Part shown: positions 17,101-24,746 of the stretch, in pieces
Layout of the letters: each line of letters starts with the position of its first letter
Numbering within the stretch: the first letter of the stretch is position 1
Assembly: GCA_964452465.1 (NCBI GenBank)
Contig: CAYVMD010000025.1
Coordinates: 1 to 29,560, forward strand
Length of the DNA: 29,560 nt
Direction: 5' to 3'
DNA from: CAYVMD01 sp964452465
GTDB lineage: Bacteria > Armatimonadota > JACIXR01
Translations under genes and position numbers: made by a program
Notes under the pieces: generated by a model
Told to the model about the DNA's origin: nothing
Databases searched by the model: none
What the model saw: the letters and a program-made list of their open reading frames with translations, nothing else

Positions 17101-17838
17101 GGGCTACGCTTTTTGATGGAGCGCACCGGAATCGACGGACTATATCTGGACGGTATCGGCTACGACCGGGAGATAATGAAGCGGGTGCGCCGGGTGATGA
17201 AGAGCATCAACCCCGATAGCCGGATAGACTTCCACTCCGGCGACAACTGGTCGCCCCCCTGGCTATCCGAACCACCTCTTAGCAGTCCCGCCAATGAGTA
17301 TATGGAGCATTTCCCTTATATCGATACGCTCTGGTTTGGCGAACTTTACGATTACAACCTCCCGCCAGATTACTGGCTCGTGGAGATCTCCGGAATACCG
17401 TTTGGGCTTATGGGGGATATGCTCCAGGACGGTGGCAATCCCTATCGCGGTATGCTCTATGGGATGACCAGTCGCGGTATGAACCCCACCACGCCGTATA
17501 TCTGGCAATTGTGGGACGATTTCGGCATTCGCGATGCCGAGATGCTGGGCTACTGGCGTCAGGACTGCCCCGTGCGCACCGACCACCCCGATGTGCTGGC
17601 AACGGTGTATCGCAGGAAAGGCAAATCGCTCATTGCCTTAGCCAGTTGGGCGAAGGAGGATGTCACCGTGCACTTACAAATGGATTGGAAGGCCTTGGGC
17701 ATTCACCAAGAGCAATGCAGGATCGTCGCACCTCCCCTCCCCTTCTTTCAACCATTTGCCCGCTTCTCCCCCAATGAGCCGATAACCGTTCCCGCGGGCA
17801 AGGGATGGCTATTGGTAGTGGAGGAGGTTATCGAGTAG
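14170..17838 (+). CDS. Large secreted glycoside hydrolase-like protein (DUF6067/GH123-like) with LamG-type insertion
   Basis: The start is GTG 14170, eight bases after AAAGGAGG. An ATG at 14162 overlaps that site and is out of frame. The 1222-residue product begins with a hydrophobic segment, probably a signal peptide cut near residue 24 (SFSAGQ). Beta-sandwich domains follow (about residues 25-640). Next comes a concanavalin/LamG-like domain (about residues 665-820, including GALHLRVRVNFDP and GDTVGFYWNIDDRGMRAYLH). The C-terminal TIM-barrel-like part has TGIDGLYLDGIGYDREIMKR, RIDFHSGDNWSPP and WFGELYDYNLPPDYWLVEIS. That C-terminal pattern matches my recollection of DUF6067, which is related to GH123 N-acetylgalactosaminidases. 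Candidate catalytic acids are the Asp residues of GLYLDG and GYD. It probably attacks a glycan outside the cell. Family and substrate are inferred. Confidence 0.68.
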   Translation: MSRYPLLCQILQGVIFMFASFSAGQEVRYEVASWPEEGRGNHRAIVEVSQPADAVRAHIPWRRRDPLPERKAIIVFDSTTGKQVTNVLPIVVTQEYGDIVFQPVTTPGRYEVYYMPYEPPHWVWDMWGESTKSVYFSPKPTADPEWLVRNGLTGDGIEQGHWRTLPEASLISIQARTEFDRFDPMEVIATREEVESLLAKYPTRNYLTFPEDRQFPIRMFEHPPHRWIVQGPSDKFEGQAQPGEFYPFQIGIFALRKPITNLKVRFSDLQSEKGKRIPASSIRCFNLEGTDWLGRPMHGEFSLTTGRIRPLWIGIQIPQDASGVYTGTIHLQPEGLEESIIHLRVTITGAPLKDAGDSESWRLSRLRWLDSTIGLEEKVVPPYTHVKVKGSQVEILGRSVRFNRLGFPESVVSNGREILAKPIQMVVESEGKTIRFQPVRQKMVKANEAVVEWDSLADSNALTQRVQTRMEFDGCVLFSVTLQAKRDVRLRDVRLEVPFRRDIAVYMMGMGKRGGKRPAQWEWQWHPNRINNLVWVGDWNAGMQVKLEVNREVWGYLPELPPSWHNEGKGGCLFRENGDAFLMRAYSGERDLHQGESVQFLFRLLITPFHPLDPRRWDWRIGPGGNIEHVHHAHPANPFINYPLLRWQELAKLMQQLKQSPPLRNRGNLQYPAEGNIQLNKGALHLRVRVNFDPKVGQAGDPRYNQSLFSLIFPGGDTVGFYWNIDDRGMRAYLHMPANAQNPYPVLIGSHQPEWEKGEVHTVTLSWGERFAIYVDGKLGAEAPHRGLLDSPLTDAFIRLESQGFSLQAIKVTQREYHEGEPIVFAPDEDTLLLDTFENVRNNITHPLLGREGRLGGIVDLHKVSTGRELVFRGEPMPVGINIYYTVRELTNHAPELWALRSLGDEVLVTGGVDIYNAPIETLRAQWEAGQPGGHPWLKEHLLSGYSPAWLQYLSSEEIDAAVATQGLSRWHNFYLEGLRFLMERTGIDGLYLDGIGYDREIMKRVRRVMKSINPDSRIDFHSGDNWSPPWLSEPPLSSPANEYMEHFPYIDTLWFGELYDYNLPPDYWLVEISGIPFGLMGDMLQDGGNPYRGMLYGMTSRGMNPTTPYIWQLWDDFGIRDAEMLGYWRQDCPVRTDHPDVLATVYRRKGKSLIALASWAKEDVTVHLQMDWKALGIHQEQCRIVAPPLPFFQPFARFSPNEPITVPAGKGWLLVVEEVIE

Positions 17839-17937
17839 GTCAAGAACCCCCTCCATTTCCTAAAGCCACTCATTATCCGAGAGATTTCCCGAGTAGCATT
17901 CACCTTGGTGGTTCCGTCCGAAGAATCCTCCAAAAAA

Positions 17938-17966
17938 TTGCCCGAATCCGCGCTTTTCTTTAAACT
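17938..17966 (+). promoter_or_regulatory. Possible promoter (TTGCCC-17-TAAACT)
   Basis: TTGCCC at 17938-17943 and TAAACT at 17961-17966 are 17 bases apart. The -10 match is modest. It would give the GH2 gene its own start with a leader of about 17 bases. Confidence 0.35.
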
Positions 17967-17989
17967 CCTCTTCGGAGGTGTGGTAGAAG

Positions 17990-20900
17990 ATGAAGGTGTT
18001 CTTTTGCTTAGCGACCTGCGGTTTGTTATTATCTTGCATGGCCAGTTGGGCGGGACGGTTCCAATTATCGCTCGATGGAAGGTGGGAGTTCATCAAAGTG
18101 AGATCCCTGGATGATCCCCTCCCTACCTCTGGATGGCAGCCGATAAATGTCCCGGGCACCCTTTATGGCTTCAATTATGAGAGGGCTTGGTTCCACCGCA
18201 AATTCACCCTCCCTCAGGAATGGCAAGGGTATCGTATCATCCTTCGCTTCGGAGGGGTCAAATACAACAGCAGGGTCCTCGTCAATGGCAAACATGTGGG
18301 AGGACTTTTCAACGGTTATGACGCTTTCGAATTGGATATAACCTCCGCCGTTCGCTTTGGTGAGGAGAACGACCTCCTCGTTGGCGTCCACGATTGGACG
18401 GGCGTCTTCAAGGGAGAGGAGGTCAATTTCGCCGAAGCCCTGGCGAGAGGTTCTGTGGAACTGAGAGAGGTGCCCTACGACCGCGTTATCTCCCCCATAG
18501 GTGGTCATTTCGCTAACTACGGCATCTGGAACAGCGTCTATCTCCTCGCGGTGCCTCCTGTCCATATAAGCGAGATCTTCATACGCCCCTCCATCCGTCA
18601 GAAGCGTTTAGAGGTGGATGTGAAGATCACTAACTCCAGCGACCGTGAATGTTTCTCCTCCCTCCGAGGGGAGATATTCCCATGGGATGGAAAGGAAAGG
18701 GATAAGACGGGACAATGGGGCATAAAGGGCAAGGCAGTAGCTGGCTTCCCCTCTCTACAATTCTCGCTCGCCCCAGGGGAGAGCAAAACCCTCACGCTTC
18801 GTTTGGATAATCCACCTTTGGAGAATTGGTCCCCCTACAATCCTCGCCTCTATGTCCTGGAATTGAGGATAGATCAGCCCAATGGCGACATATTGAGGGA
18901 GCGTTTCGGCTACAGGGAGTTCTGGACGGAGGGAGGGGATTTCTATCTCAATGGTAAGAAGGTGCATCTCCTTGCTTCCTCCTGGTGGCCGTCCACGCAA
19001 GGGGTCTCCCGGGACTTCGTCCTCAATCAACTCCTCGCTTTGAAGAAGATGAACGCTGTCGCCTTCCGCACCCATACCCAACCCTGGCAGGACATTTATT
19101 ACGAGGTGGCGGACGAGATCGGGCTCATGATGATTCCGGAGGGAGCGGTCTGGAACGATGATACAACCTACCGCGTTTTCGATCCCGAATTCTGGAAGAA
19201 CTACGCCGACCACTTGAGGAGCATGGTCCGCCACTTGAGGAATCACCCCTCCGTCGTTATGTGGAGTTTGGAGAACGAGTTCTACGGCTCCCGCGTGAAC
19301 CCCAGCAACCCCGATACGGAGGAGAATCTCGCTATGATGGGGAGGATCGTAAAGAGGGAAGATCCTACCCGCCCCATAACCTATGAATCGGACGGCGACC
19401 CCGGTGGGGTCGCCGATGTCATCGGCATCCATTACCCCAACGAATTCCCCGAGAAACGCCTCTGGCCCAATGACGCCTATTGGCTCGATGAACCTCGCTA
19501 TATCTGGGGAGGGGGAGGGATGTTCTGGAAGGGTCCCTTCCTCTGGGATCGTAAAAAGCCCCTCTATATAGGAGAGTATCTCTGGGTTCCTGCCCGCGAG
19601 CCCTCCCCGAATACTCTATTCTTCGGCGACGATGCCTATCGCAATCTCCAGCAATACCGCACAAAGGCGAAGGCGGAAGCCTGGCGAATGCAGATCCTCG
19701 CCTACCGCCACTACGAGGTGAGCGGACATTCGCCTTGGACGGTCATTGAGCAGGGTCCCCTGGACGAGACCAATCCTTGCTGGGTCGCCCAAAGGGATAT
19801 GTATCGCCCCCTGGCGGGCTTCGTTATGGAGTACGATTCCCGCTTCTTCTCCGGCGAAAGGATCCAACGAATAGTGGAGCTTTTCAACGATACGATGAAA
19901 GACCTACCTCGAGTGTCCTTCAAGTGGTTCCTGTTGGACGGGAAGTCAACGCTCCAGCAAGGGAAGGAAACTTTGGCGATGGAGAGCGGGGCACATTTGA
20001 AGAGGGTTATAAACATCGACCTGCCGGAAGTAAGGAGCAGGAAGCAGTTGACCTTGAGGATAACGCTGGAGGCTCCAGGAGTTCCTTCCTTCAGGGAGGA
20101 TTACAAGATAGAGGTATTCCCTCGCCTTACCTCCACTCTCCTCCCTCCCTTCCAACTCTACGACCCCGATGATAAGTTGGCACCTACCCTGCGCCGAATG
20201 GGCATCGCCTTCCAAAAGCTCAACGCTCTGGGGGATTGGGAGGGCAAGGACATATTGGTCATCGCTCCCTCCGCCTTGAAAGCCCCCAAGCGTAGCGAGA
20301 GACCCCTGATCGGGGGAGACATAGGAGAGGAGCAACTGCTCTATCAACGGATAAGCGAGGGAAGCAAAGCCCTGGTTCTGGAACAGGATAAGGAAGCGGG
20401 GGATTGGCTTCCCATCGCCTTGGATAACCAATCCTCCACAATGTCCTTCCCCCTCCTTGCCCATCATCCCATCTTAGCGGGGATGGATAGCACCGACCTT
20501 CGTTTCTGGCGGGGCGATAACCTCGTCAGCGTCAACGAACCCACACGCCCCCTCCAGGCGGGAGCACTACCCCTCGTAGTTACCGGTGGCGCTCAAGGGC
20601 TCTCCCATTCTCCCTTGGTGGAAGTGAGGCAAGGAAAGGGCGTGTGGCTTATCTGCCAACTGAGGGTGGCGAGCAAATTGGAGACCGAGCCAATGGCGAG
20701 CATCCTCCTCGCCCGAATGCTCGAATACCTTGCCCATTATACTCCTCCCCAAGGCGAGGTGCGTTATGTGGTCTCCCCCGAAATGGAGGAGAACCTCAGA
20801 GCACTGAGAATTGAGGGAGCGCCCCTCAGGGATTGGCAGGAACTTCGCTTCCCCACCGTTCGTCTTCTCCTTCTGCAGGGGAATGTGGAATTGACCCCTG

Positions 20901-22126
20901 AGAGGAGGAGAATCCTCAGGGAATTCCTCCAGGCTGGTGGGCAGGTCCTTTGGCATCGCCCCACCCGCCTTGCCCTCTCCCGCTTAAGAGAAGCCCTCGA
21001 CCTTCGCCTTACCCTCCAGCCCTACAACGGACCGGTGGCGCGTGCGGAAGGGGAGGGGGAGATACTCTCCAACCTCACCCGAGAGGACTTGTATTGGTTA
21101 GGTGCTCCCAGCGGTCCCTGGTGGCGAGAGGTAGCCTTGGCAACCGATTCTGCGGATGGCGTCTTCCTCGCCCAGATCTCCCCCTCCAAGGCGAAGCTTT
21201 TCCCAGCAACGGAGAAGGTGAAGATGGAGGGGCCAGTGGGCATCCAGGAGAAGGAACTCTTTTTCTGGGCTAATGGAAGGGCGGAGTGGGAGATAGATCT
21301 CCCGGAGACGGGAACCTATAATTGGGGGCTGGTGGCGAGGGGCACGCCCGTGGGAGGGATTTATCCCTTGGTGGATGTATTCATCGATGGAGAAAGGGTG
21401 GGAATGCTCTATATCGGGAGCGAGGAACCTCAAACCTATACGCTTCCCTTCAAAGCGAAGAAGGGAAAGCATATCCTCTCCATTGCCTTCATCAACGACG
21501 CCTATTCCCCACCCGAGGATAGGAACCTCTGGGTACAATCCTTCCTCCTGGCGAAAGCCACGGATAGGGAAAACCTGGAGTTAGTAACCTCTCCTCCCGC
21601 CCTGGTAAGCATCCCCTTGGGCAAGGGGCGGTTGGTCCTCAATTCCCTCCGTTGGGAGGAGCCTCCCGCGGGAAACGGCTTGAAGGCAAGGCGGTTCATC
21701 AGCAGTTTGCTGAACGCCTTGGGGGCGACCTTCGCCCCCCGTAGCGTGAGCATCTTGAAAGCGGAGGTTATGGAGCCGGAGGGAGAGATCCCCTTCTTCC
21801 GCAAGGAAGCAGGCTATGTCTACCTTGGGGGTAATGGCACCTTAAGGAGCGAGGTGGAGGTGGCTCGAGAGGGCGATTATCGAATAACGATCTGGGCGAG
21901 GGGAACGCCCGTAGGTGGAATCTATCCCGTCGTCGTACTCGAGATGGATGGAAAGGAGATAGGAAGGGTGGAATGCAAAGGCGAGGATTGGAGCCCCCAT
22001 TCCCTCATCGCCCATCTGCCCCCGGGAAGGCATGTCCTTCGCCTCAGTTTCATCAACGACGAGTGGCGTCCACCCGAGGATAGGAACCTTTGGCTCTCCC
22101 AGATAGAGTTCGAGGCGCTGAAGTAA
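17990..22126 (+). CDS. Secreted glycoside hydrolase family 2 protein with two C-terminal CBM60-like modules
   Basis: ATG 17990 lies nine bases after GGAGGTG. The 1378-residue product has a signal peptide with a possible lipobox (LLLSC, Cys16) or ordinary cleavage after SWA. Residues about 25-150 are the GH2 sugar-binding jelly roll (WQPINVPGTLYGF, VKYNSRVLVNGKHVGG). An Ig-like domain follows, then a TIM barrel from about residue 317. The acid/base Glu430 sits in VVMWSLENEFYG and the likely nucleophile Glu529 in PLYIGEYLW. GH2 enzymes are beta-galactosidases, -glucuronidases or -mannosidases with retaining chemistry. Residues about 1070-1190 and 1252-1378 are two similar modules, each with RGTPVGGIYP and FINDxxxPPEDRNLW, which resemble calcium-dependent CBM60 xylan-binding modules. 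A stretch of about 400 residues between barrel and modules (about 690-1065) is unassigned. Substrate is unknown. Confidence 0.88.
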   Translation: MKVFFCLATCGLLLSCMASWAGRFQLSLDGRWEFIKVRSLDDPLPTSGWQPINVPGTLYGFNYERAWFHRKFTLPQEWQGYRIILRFGGVKYNSRVLVNGKHVGGLFNGYDAFELDITSAVRFGEENDLLVGVHDWTGVFKGEEVNFAEALARGSVELREVPYDRVISPIGGHFANYGIWNSVYLLAVPPVHISEIFIRPSIRQKRLEVDVKITNSSDRECFSSLRGEIFPWDGKERDKTGQWGIKGKAVAGFPSLQFSLAPGESKTLTLRLDNPPLENWSPYNPRLYVLELRIDQPNGDILRERFGYREFWTEGGDFYLNGKKVHLLASSWWPSTQGVSRDFVLNQLLALKKMNAVAFRTHTQPWQDIYYEVADEIGLMMIPEGAVWNDDTTYRVFDPEFWKNYADHLRSMVRHLRNHPSVVMWSLENEFYGSRVNPSNPDTEENLAMMGRIVKREDPTRPITYESDGDPGGVADVIGIHYPNEFPEKRLWPNDAYWLDEPRYIWGGGGMFWKGPFLWDRKKPLYIGEYLWVPAREPSPNTLFFGDDAYRNLQQYRTKAKAEAWRMQILAYRHYEVSGHSPWTVIEQGPLDETNPCWVAQRDMYRPLAGFVMEYDSRFFSGERIQRIVELFNDTMKDLPRVSFKWFLLDGKSTLQQGKETLAMESGAHLKRVINIDLPEVRSRKQLTLRITLEAPGVPSFREDYKIEVFPRLTSTLLPPFQLYDPDDKLAPTLRRMGIAFQKLNALGDWEGKDILVIAPSALKAPKRSERPLIGGDIGEEQLLYQRISEGSKALVLEQDKEAGDWLPIALDNQSSTMSFPLLAHHPILAGMDSTDLRFWRGDNLVSVNEPTRPLQAGALPLVVTGGAQGLSHSPLVEVRQGKGVWLICQLRVASKLETEPMASILLARMLEYLAHYTPPQGEVRYVVSPEMEENLRALRIEGAPLRDWQELRFPTVRLLLLQGNVELTPERRRILREFLQAGGQVLWHRPTRLALSRLREALDLRLTLQPYNGPVARAEGEGEILSNLTREDLYWLGAPSGPWWREVALATDSADGVFLAQISPSKAKLFPATEKVKMEGPVGIQEKELFFWANGRAEWEIDLPETGTYNWGLVARGTPVGGIYPLVDVFIDGERVGMLYIGSEEPQTYTLPFKAKKGKHILSIAFINDAYSPPEDRNLWVQSFLLAKATDRENLELVTSPPALVSIPLGKGRLVLNSLRWEEPPAGNGLKARRFISSLLNALGATFAPRSVSILKAEVMEPEGEIPFFRKEAGYVYLGGNGTLRSEVEVAREGDYRITIWARGTPVGGIYPVVVLEMDGKEIGRVECKGEDWSPHSLIAHLPPGRHVLRLSFINDEWRPPEDRNLWLSQIEFEALK

Positions 22127-22161
22127 AACGGGAAAACCAACGAAAGGAGGCGGGCAGATCC

Positions 22162-23808
22162 ATGCTCTCCTCAAAAATGGGAGCCTTTTTGGCGCTCCTC
22201 CTCATCCTTCTAATGCTCAATAACGGAGAGGGTAAGGTAGCCCCTCGTTTCCGGCTTCTCCCCTCTGGCTACATCACCTTCGGGGACGGACGCCCCTTCT
22301 TTCCCCTCGGTGGTTTCTATGCCAATTGGCCGAGCATCTTGGAGGAAGGGAAGGAGGAGCTTAGAGGCTACGACCTCTTCCCCTGCGGTCCCATCCCTTA
22401 TAGGGAAGGCTTCCCTTGGTCGCCCCAAGTGGAGGAAATGGTGAAGAAGTGGCTGGAGTTCTGTGCCCGCTCCGGCGTCACCGCGCTTCGTCTAATGTTG
22501 CGCAATATGGATCTCGTGGGGGAGGTGGACGAGGTGCAGTTAAAAGCGGTCAAGCATCTCCTCGCCCTTGCCAAGCCCTACGGCATCTATTTCGATATCG
22601 TCCTATTCGAAGATTTCGATAAGCCTCCCTATGTGAACGAGGGGATACTGAACGAGATAGTCCTTCCCAAATACGAAGGACGGGATCTAACCAATTTGCC
22701 ACCCCATCGGAAGCGCTTTTTAGTGGAGAAGAGATTAGCCAGGGATAAATACAACGATCCCGATGTGGTAGAATGCCAGAAGGATTACCTCCGCCAACTC
22801 ATCCCTCAACTGGCTGGGGAATCCCAGATCTTCTGCTACGAGTTGGAGAACGAGATGGTGGGTGCTCCCATTGCTTGGGTGAACGAGATGGCTACCTTCA
22901 TAAAACAGTTGGACCCCAAAGCCCTTGTCCTCGCCGATCCCCTCTCCTCCGATTATCCCACACCTCTCCAATGGCGTCCTGCCGAGGTGGATATCTACTC
23001 CTATCATCCTTATAACGATGGCTTCCCCTACGCCGATTATGGCGCTGTGATATTCACGAGAAGCAAATGGGCGAGTTTGACGGGAAAACCTCGCTTCACG
23101 GGGGAAGGAGGGATAAACCAAAACCGCTGGCAGGAGGGAGTTAGGAAGGTCCCTCCCGAACAGGCAATAAGAGGGGTGAGGGATCAAATATGGCTCACTT
23201 TGACAAATGGGGAATGCGGCGCTTTCCTCTGGGCTCCTGAACTCAAGGGCGAGGTTAGGGAATTCGGCAAAGCAAAGGAAGTGCTAAAGAGGGTGGATGT
23301 GAGAAGACCCAGGCGAAATCCAGATATAGGACTGGTCATCCCCGCCCAGAACACTGGGGAGCTCTGCCTGAGATGGGCTTGGTTCATGTTGGAGAAGGGG
23401 TTGGATTTCGACTTCCTCACCGAGGCAAGGAAGGATTATAAGGTATGCATAGATATCACCACTCCTCCCTCCTCCGACATATCCCTTCCAGCAGGTCCCT
23501 TCCGCCCCTTCCCCGGCTATCAATGTGCCTATCTTCTAAACGAAGGAGAGGAGCAAGCCCTGATCTACCTACGCAACACAGCGGGAGGGATAAAGGATTT
23601 TGGAGACGGAAGGAGCTGCTATCTACGCGCTCCCCAACCCGCCGATGCCGGGCTGAACTTAGAGCTAAAAGGACGATTCACTGGCTACATATACGATTTA
23701 GAGGAGGGGCGTTGGCTTCCTCCCCGCGAGTTCAAGGACAAGGAGACTTGGCTGCTTGCAAAGCAAACAACCCATGACTTCGTCATCGTCTTGAGGAAGA
23801 AGGGTTAA
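22162..23808 (+). CDS. Secreted GH5-like (clan A) glycoside hydrolase
   Basis: ATG 22162 follows AAAGGAGG and is preferred over an upstream in-frame start that overlaps the GH2 gene. The 548-residue product starts with a signal peptide (MGAFLALLLILLMLNNGEGK within the first 28 residues). The TIM barrel shows clan A hallmarks: the Asn-Glu pair of IFCYELENEMVG gives the acid/base Glu231, and PRFTGEGGIN gives the likely nucleophile Glu315. Early strands include GVTALRLMLRNMDL and YGIYFDIVLFEDF. The last 130 residues form a beta domain (YQCAYLLNEGEEQALIYLRN). It is 35 bases after the GH2 gene and probably cotranscribed. Family 5 is the nearest pattern, but related clan A families (for example mannanase- or GH39-like) cannot be excluded. 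Confidence 0.78.
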   Translation: MLSSKMGAFLALLLILLMLNNGEGKVAPRFRLLPSGYITFGDGRPFFPLGGFYANWPSILEEGKEELRGYDLFPCGPIPYREGFPWSPQVEEMVKKWLEFCARSGVTALRLMLRNMDLVGEVDEVQLKAVKHLLALAKPYGIYFDIVLFEDFDKPPYVNEGILNEIVLPKYEGRDLTNLPPHRKRFLVEKRLARDKYNDPDVVECQKDYLRQLIPQLAGESQIFCYELENEMVGAPIAWVNEMATFIKQLDPKALVLADPLSSDYPTPLQWRPAEVDIYSYHPYNDGFPYADYGAVIFTRSKWASLTGKPRFTGEGGINQNRWQEGVRKVPPEQAIRGVRDQIWLTLTNGECGAFLWAPELKGEVREFGKAKEVLKRVDVRRPRRNPDIGLVIPAQNTGELCLRWAWFMLEKGLDFDFLTEARKDYKVCIDITTPPSSDISLPAGPFRPFPGYQCAYLLNEGEEQALIYLRNTAGGIKDFGDGRSCYLRAPQPADAGLNLELKGRFTGYIYDLEEGRWLPPREFKDKETWLLAKQTTHDFVIVLRKKG

Positions 23809-23894
23809 AAGCCCTAAATCCCCTTGACTCCTCCCTCTTGCCTTCACAGTATCTTTTGCGAATACAAAGCGTTTTAGAAGGAGGAATGTGCAAT

Positions 23895-24731
23895 ATGAGA
23901 TTGGGCGGTCCCATTTTCGGAGAGCACAAGACGCCCGAGGAATGGGTTGCCTTGGTCAAGAAGGCGGGCTATAGCGCTGCTTATTGCCCTGTCGATGCCT
24001 TCGTCGATGAGGAAACGATCCGCGCCTATGCGGAAGCCGCCAGGAGGGCGGATATCGTGATAGCGGAGGTTGGTGCCTGGAGCAATCCCCTTATCCCTGA
24101 TGAAGAGGAAAGGAAGAAGGCACTGGAATTGTGCAAAAGGCAACTCGACCTCGCCGATCGCATCGGGGCATGTTGCTGCGTGAATATCGCGGGTTCGAGG
24201 GGAAGGAAGTGGGATGGTCCCTCCCCCTTGGACCTCACGGAGGAAACCTTCCAGATGATCGTCTATACGGTGCGAGAGATAATAGACGATGTCAAACCCA
24301 CCCGTACCTTCTACACCTTGGAGACCATGCCCTGGATGTTCCCCGATTCTCCTGATAACTACCTCAGGCTCATCAAAGCGATAGATAGGGAAAGATTTGC
24401 AGTTCACTTCGACATCGTAAACCTCATCAGTAGCCCCCAGCGCTACTTCCATAACAGCGCTTTCATCAAGGAATGCGTTGAAAAGTTGGGATCTTATATA
24501 AAGAGTTGCCATGTGAAGGATGTGATATTGCGAGAGAACTTCCTCGTTCACCTGGACGAAGTACGCCCCGGCTTGGGAGGTCTAGATTATTCCACCCTCC
24601 TCAAAGAACTGGACAGGTTATCTCCTGACCTTCCCATCATGCTGGAACATTTGCCGAGCGAGGAAGAGTATAGGTTAGCGAGGGATTACATCCTGAGCGT
24701 GGCCCAAAAGAACGGAATCCAGTTTAAATAG
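23895..24731 (+). CDS. Sugar phosphate isomerase/epimerase-like TIM barrel
   Basis: The best start is ATG 23895, nine bases after AAGGAGG (23878-23884). Another ATG at 23886 sits too close to that site, and a TTG at 23838 has no site. The 278-residue product has no signal peptide, so it is cytoplasmic. It follows the xylose isomerase-like/AP endonuclease 2 fold: HKTPEEWVALVKKAGYSAAY at the start, then probable metal ligands Glu143 (YTLETMPW), His171 and Asp173 (VHFDIV), His206 and Asp209 (CHVKD), and Glu251 (MLEHL). The family includes isomerases and epimerases of sugars, inositol and hydroxypyruvate. In this setting it probably rearranges a sugar released by the surrounding secreted enzymes. 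The exact substrate cannot be told. Confidence 0.82.
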   Translation: MRLGGPIFGEHKTPEEWVALVKKAGYSAAYCPVDAFVDEETIRAYAEAARRADIVIAEVGAWSNPLIPDEEERKKALELCKRQLDLADRIGACCCVNIAGSRGRKWDGPSPLDLTEETFQMIVYTVREIIDDVKPTRTFYTLETMPWMFPDSPDNYLRLIKAIDRERFAVHFDIVNLISSPQRYFHNSAFIKECVEKLGSYIKSCHVKDVILRENFLVHLDEVRPGLGGLDYSTLLKELDRLSPDLPIMLEHLPSEEEYRLARDYILSVAQKNGIQFK

Positions 24732-24746
24732 AAGGAGGGAAGATCT

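Noticed and set aside
18755..19432. Minus-strand open frame of 225 codons
   Set aside because: It is antisense to the GH2 catalytic domain, with no start signal.
23824..23855. TTGACT and TATCTT before the isomerase gene as a promoter
   Set aside because: The spacing is 20 bases, too long for a normal sigma-70 promoter; cotranscription from upstream is as likely.
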